Assembly (NCBI GenBank): GCA_009823395.1
Contig: CM020503.1
Coordinates: 5,500,001-5,564,000, forward strand
DNA length: 64,000 nt
Direction: 5' to 3'
DNA from: Thamnaconus septentrionalis
Lineage: Eukaryota > Chordata > Actinopteri > Tetraodontiformes > Monacanthidae
The translations under genes were made by a program, and so were the position numbers. Position 1 is the first letter of the stretch. Every line of letters begins with the position of its first letter. Shown here in pieces: positions 63,148-64,000 of this stretch. The notes beneath the pieces were generated by a model, which was not told where the DNA came from, made no database searches, and saw nothing but the letters and a program-made list of their open reading frames with translations.

Positions 63148-64000
63148 GCTTTGGCATTGGCACTGTCTGGAGCTTGAGTCTGTTGACGGTGGCAATGCTG
63201 TCAAGGCTGTGATAGCCATGTAAATGTATTGGAGGTATTTGAGTTGGTGTGAGGAACTACCATAACTTGCATTAGGGGAGTGACACCCAGACATCATTGT
63301 CTAGCCTCTTGGAGGTGTTGTGGGAAGAGGAAACATTAGTGATGGAAGGTTCTCTTCTGATGACACCCAAAGACATGTGTGTTTATATGGTCAACCCATG
63401 TTGTAACAATTCAGACTTCTCGGTTTTGCTTGAACGTTTCTATGCTGCCATCTGCCCAGCCTCTCTGTATTATATACTGTATTTTCATGAATAATATATT
63501 CATTAACATACCCTATATTTATTCTAGATGTCAGGCATGTTTTCACTAGAAACCAAAGCTTATTTGTATAGTTCTGGTCGAATAATCTGTGCATTAAATA
63601 AAAGTCCTCTTTCTTGACATGTATGCTTGGTATGTGACCTTGTTCTTGTTTCTGGCAAGTCTGTTATTTGTTAAAGGGTTTTACTTACACCATCACTGTA
63701 ATAAATTCGATTTTTGGTTTAAAAAAAAACTTGGACTATTTTACTGATTTTACATTAAGCTGTTACGTTGAAAAATGCCTTCACAAAAATCTATTTCTAT
63801 TTAAAACTATTCGTTTTGAACGGGACGAGTAGTTATTTAACCTGTCGAACTACCTGTTAATGTTGCCCATTTTGAGAGGGTAACCTCAGCTACTGAGCAA
63901 TGTTAATAATTTCAATCAATATTTTGTCATTTCTGAACTAGCCTCTTGACGTCACGATTTCCGTGCCTCGTGTTCGTTCTCCTTTAAGGTTGCCACGGGT
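63148..64000. other. Right-edge intergenic sequence with a CRE palindrome
   Basis: I see no exon here. TGACGTCA lies at 63947-63954, with CpG-containing sequence to the window end. This could be the start of the next gene's promoter. In human, as I remember, WIPI1 is followed by PRKAR1A head to head; that this is its promoter is only a guess from synteny. Confidence 0.3.

Overview
This is vertebrate nuclear DNA, almost certainly from a ray-finned (teleost) fish. Short conserved exons lie in introns rich in microsatellites, tRNA-derived SINEs and short non-autonomous DNA transposons of fish type. Protein matches below come from my memory of vertebrate families, not from a search. Exon boundaries were set by reading splice sites and checking that phases join.

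Eight protein-coding genes are visible, all apparently complete, and they alternate strand without exception. slc38a10 (+, 1619-19740) is a neutral amino acid transporter with a long charged tail. ndufaf8 (-, 20837-21607) is a complex I assembly factor. tepsin (+, 22051-26930) is the AP-4 coat accessory protein. vcf1/fam104a (-, 29123-30467) is a small p97/VCP cofactor. amz2 (+, 31506-34095) is archaemetzincin-2. slc16a6 (-, 35784-40140) is monocarboxylate transporter 7. arsg (+, 43295-51543) is the lysosomal sulfatase arylsulfatase G. wipi1 (-, 53931-61281) is a phosphoinositide-binding autophagy propeller. From memory the human orthologues all lie on 17q (17q24.2 to 17q25.3), so this looks like a conserved chromosome block with local rearrangement. 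The genes are not an operon or pathway. Several act in membrane traffic and lysosome biology (tepsin, arsg, wipi1), but that may be coincidence.

Because strands alternate, neighbours are either convergent, with 3' ends 1-2.4 kb apart, or divergent, with starts facing each other. The divergent gaps are 443 bp (ndufaf8/tepsin), about 1.0 kb (vcf1/amz2) and about 3.2 kb (slc16a6/arsg). They hold CpG-rich sequence and motifs such as CRE, ETS and YY1, which suggests shared promoters. The right end, beyond wipi1, has a CCAAT-box cluster, old repeats and a palindromic CRE, but no recognised gene.

The most notable points are these. slc38a10 has two homologous 125-bp exons (6a and 6b) that look mutually exclusive, followed by two TGCATG motifs, and it also has a 21-nt microexon. 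There are two GC-AG introns. A hAT-like MITE family with 8-bp target duplications carries AATAAA arrays in both arms, and one copy sits about 20 bp past the slc16a6 stop codon. A piggyBac-type remnant flanked by TTAA lies in an arsg intron. About 0.9 kb of nearly pure TA repeat lies in another arsg intron. The tepsin model has a reading-frame break near 24.9-25.0 kb. I found no wholly new biological system; the paired exons of slc38a10 are the best candidate for something undescribed.
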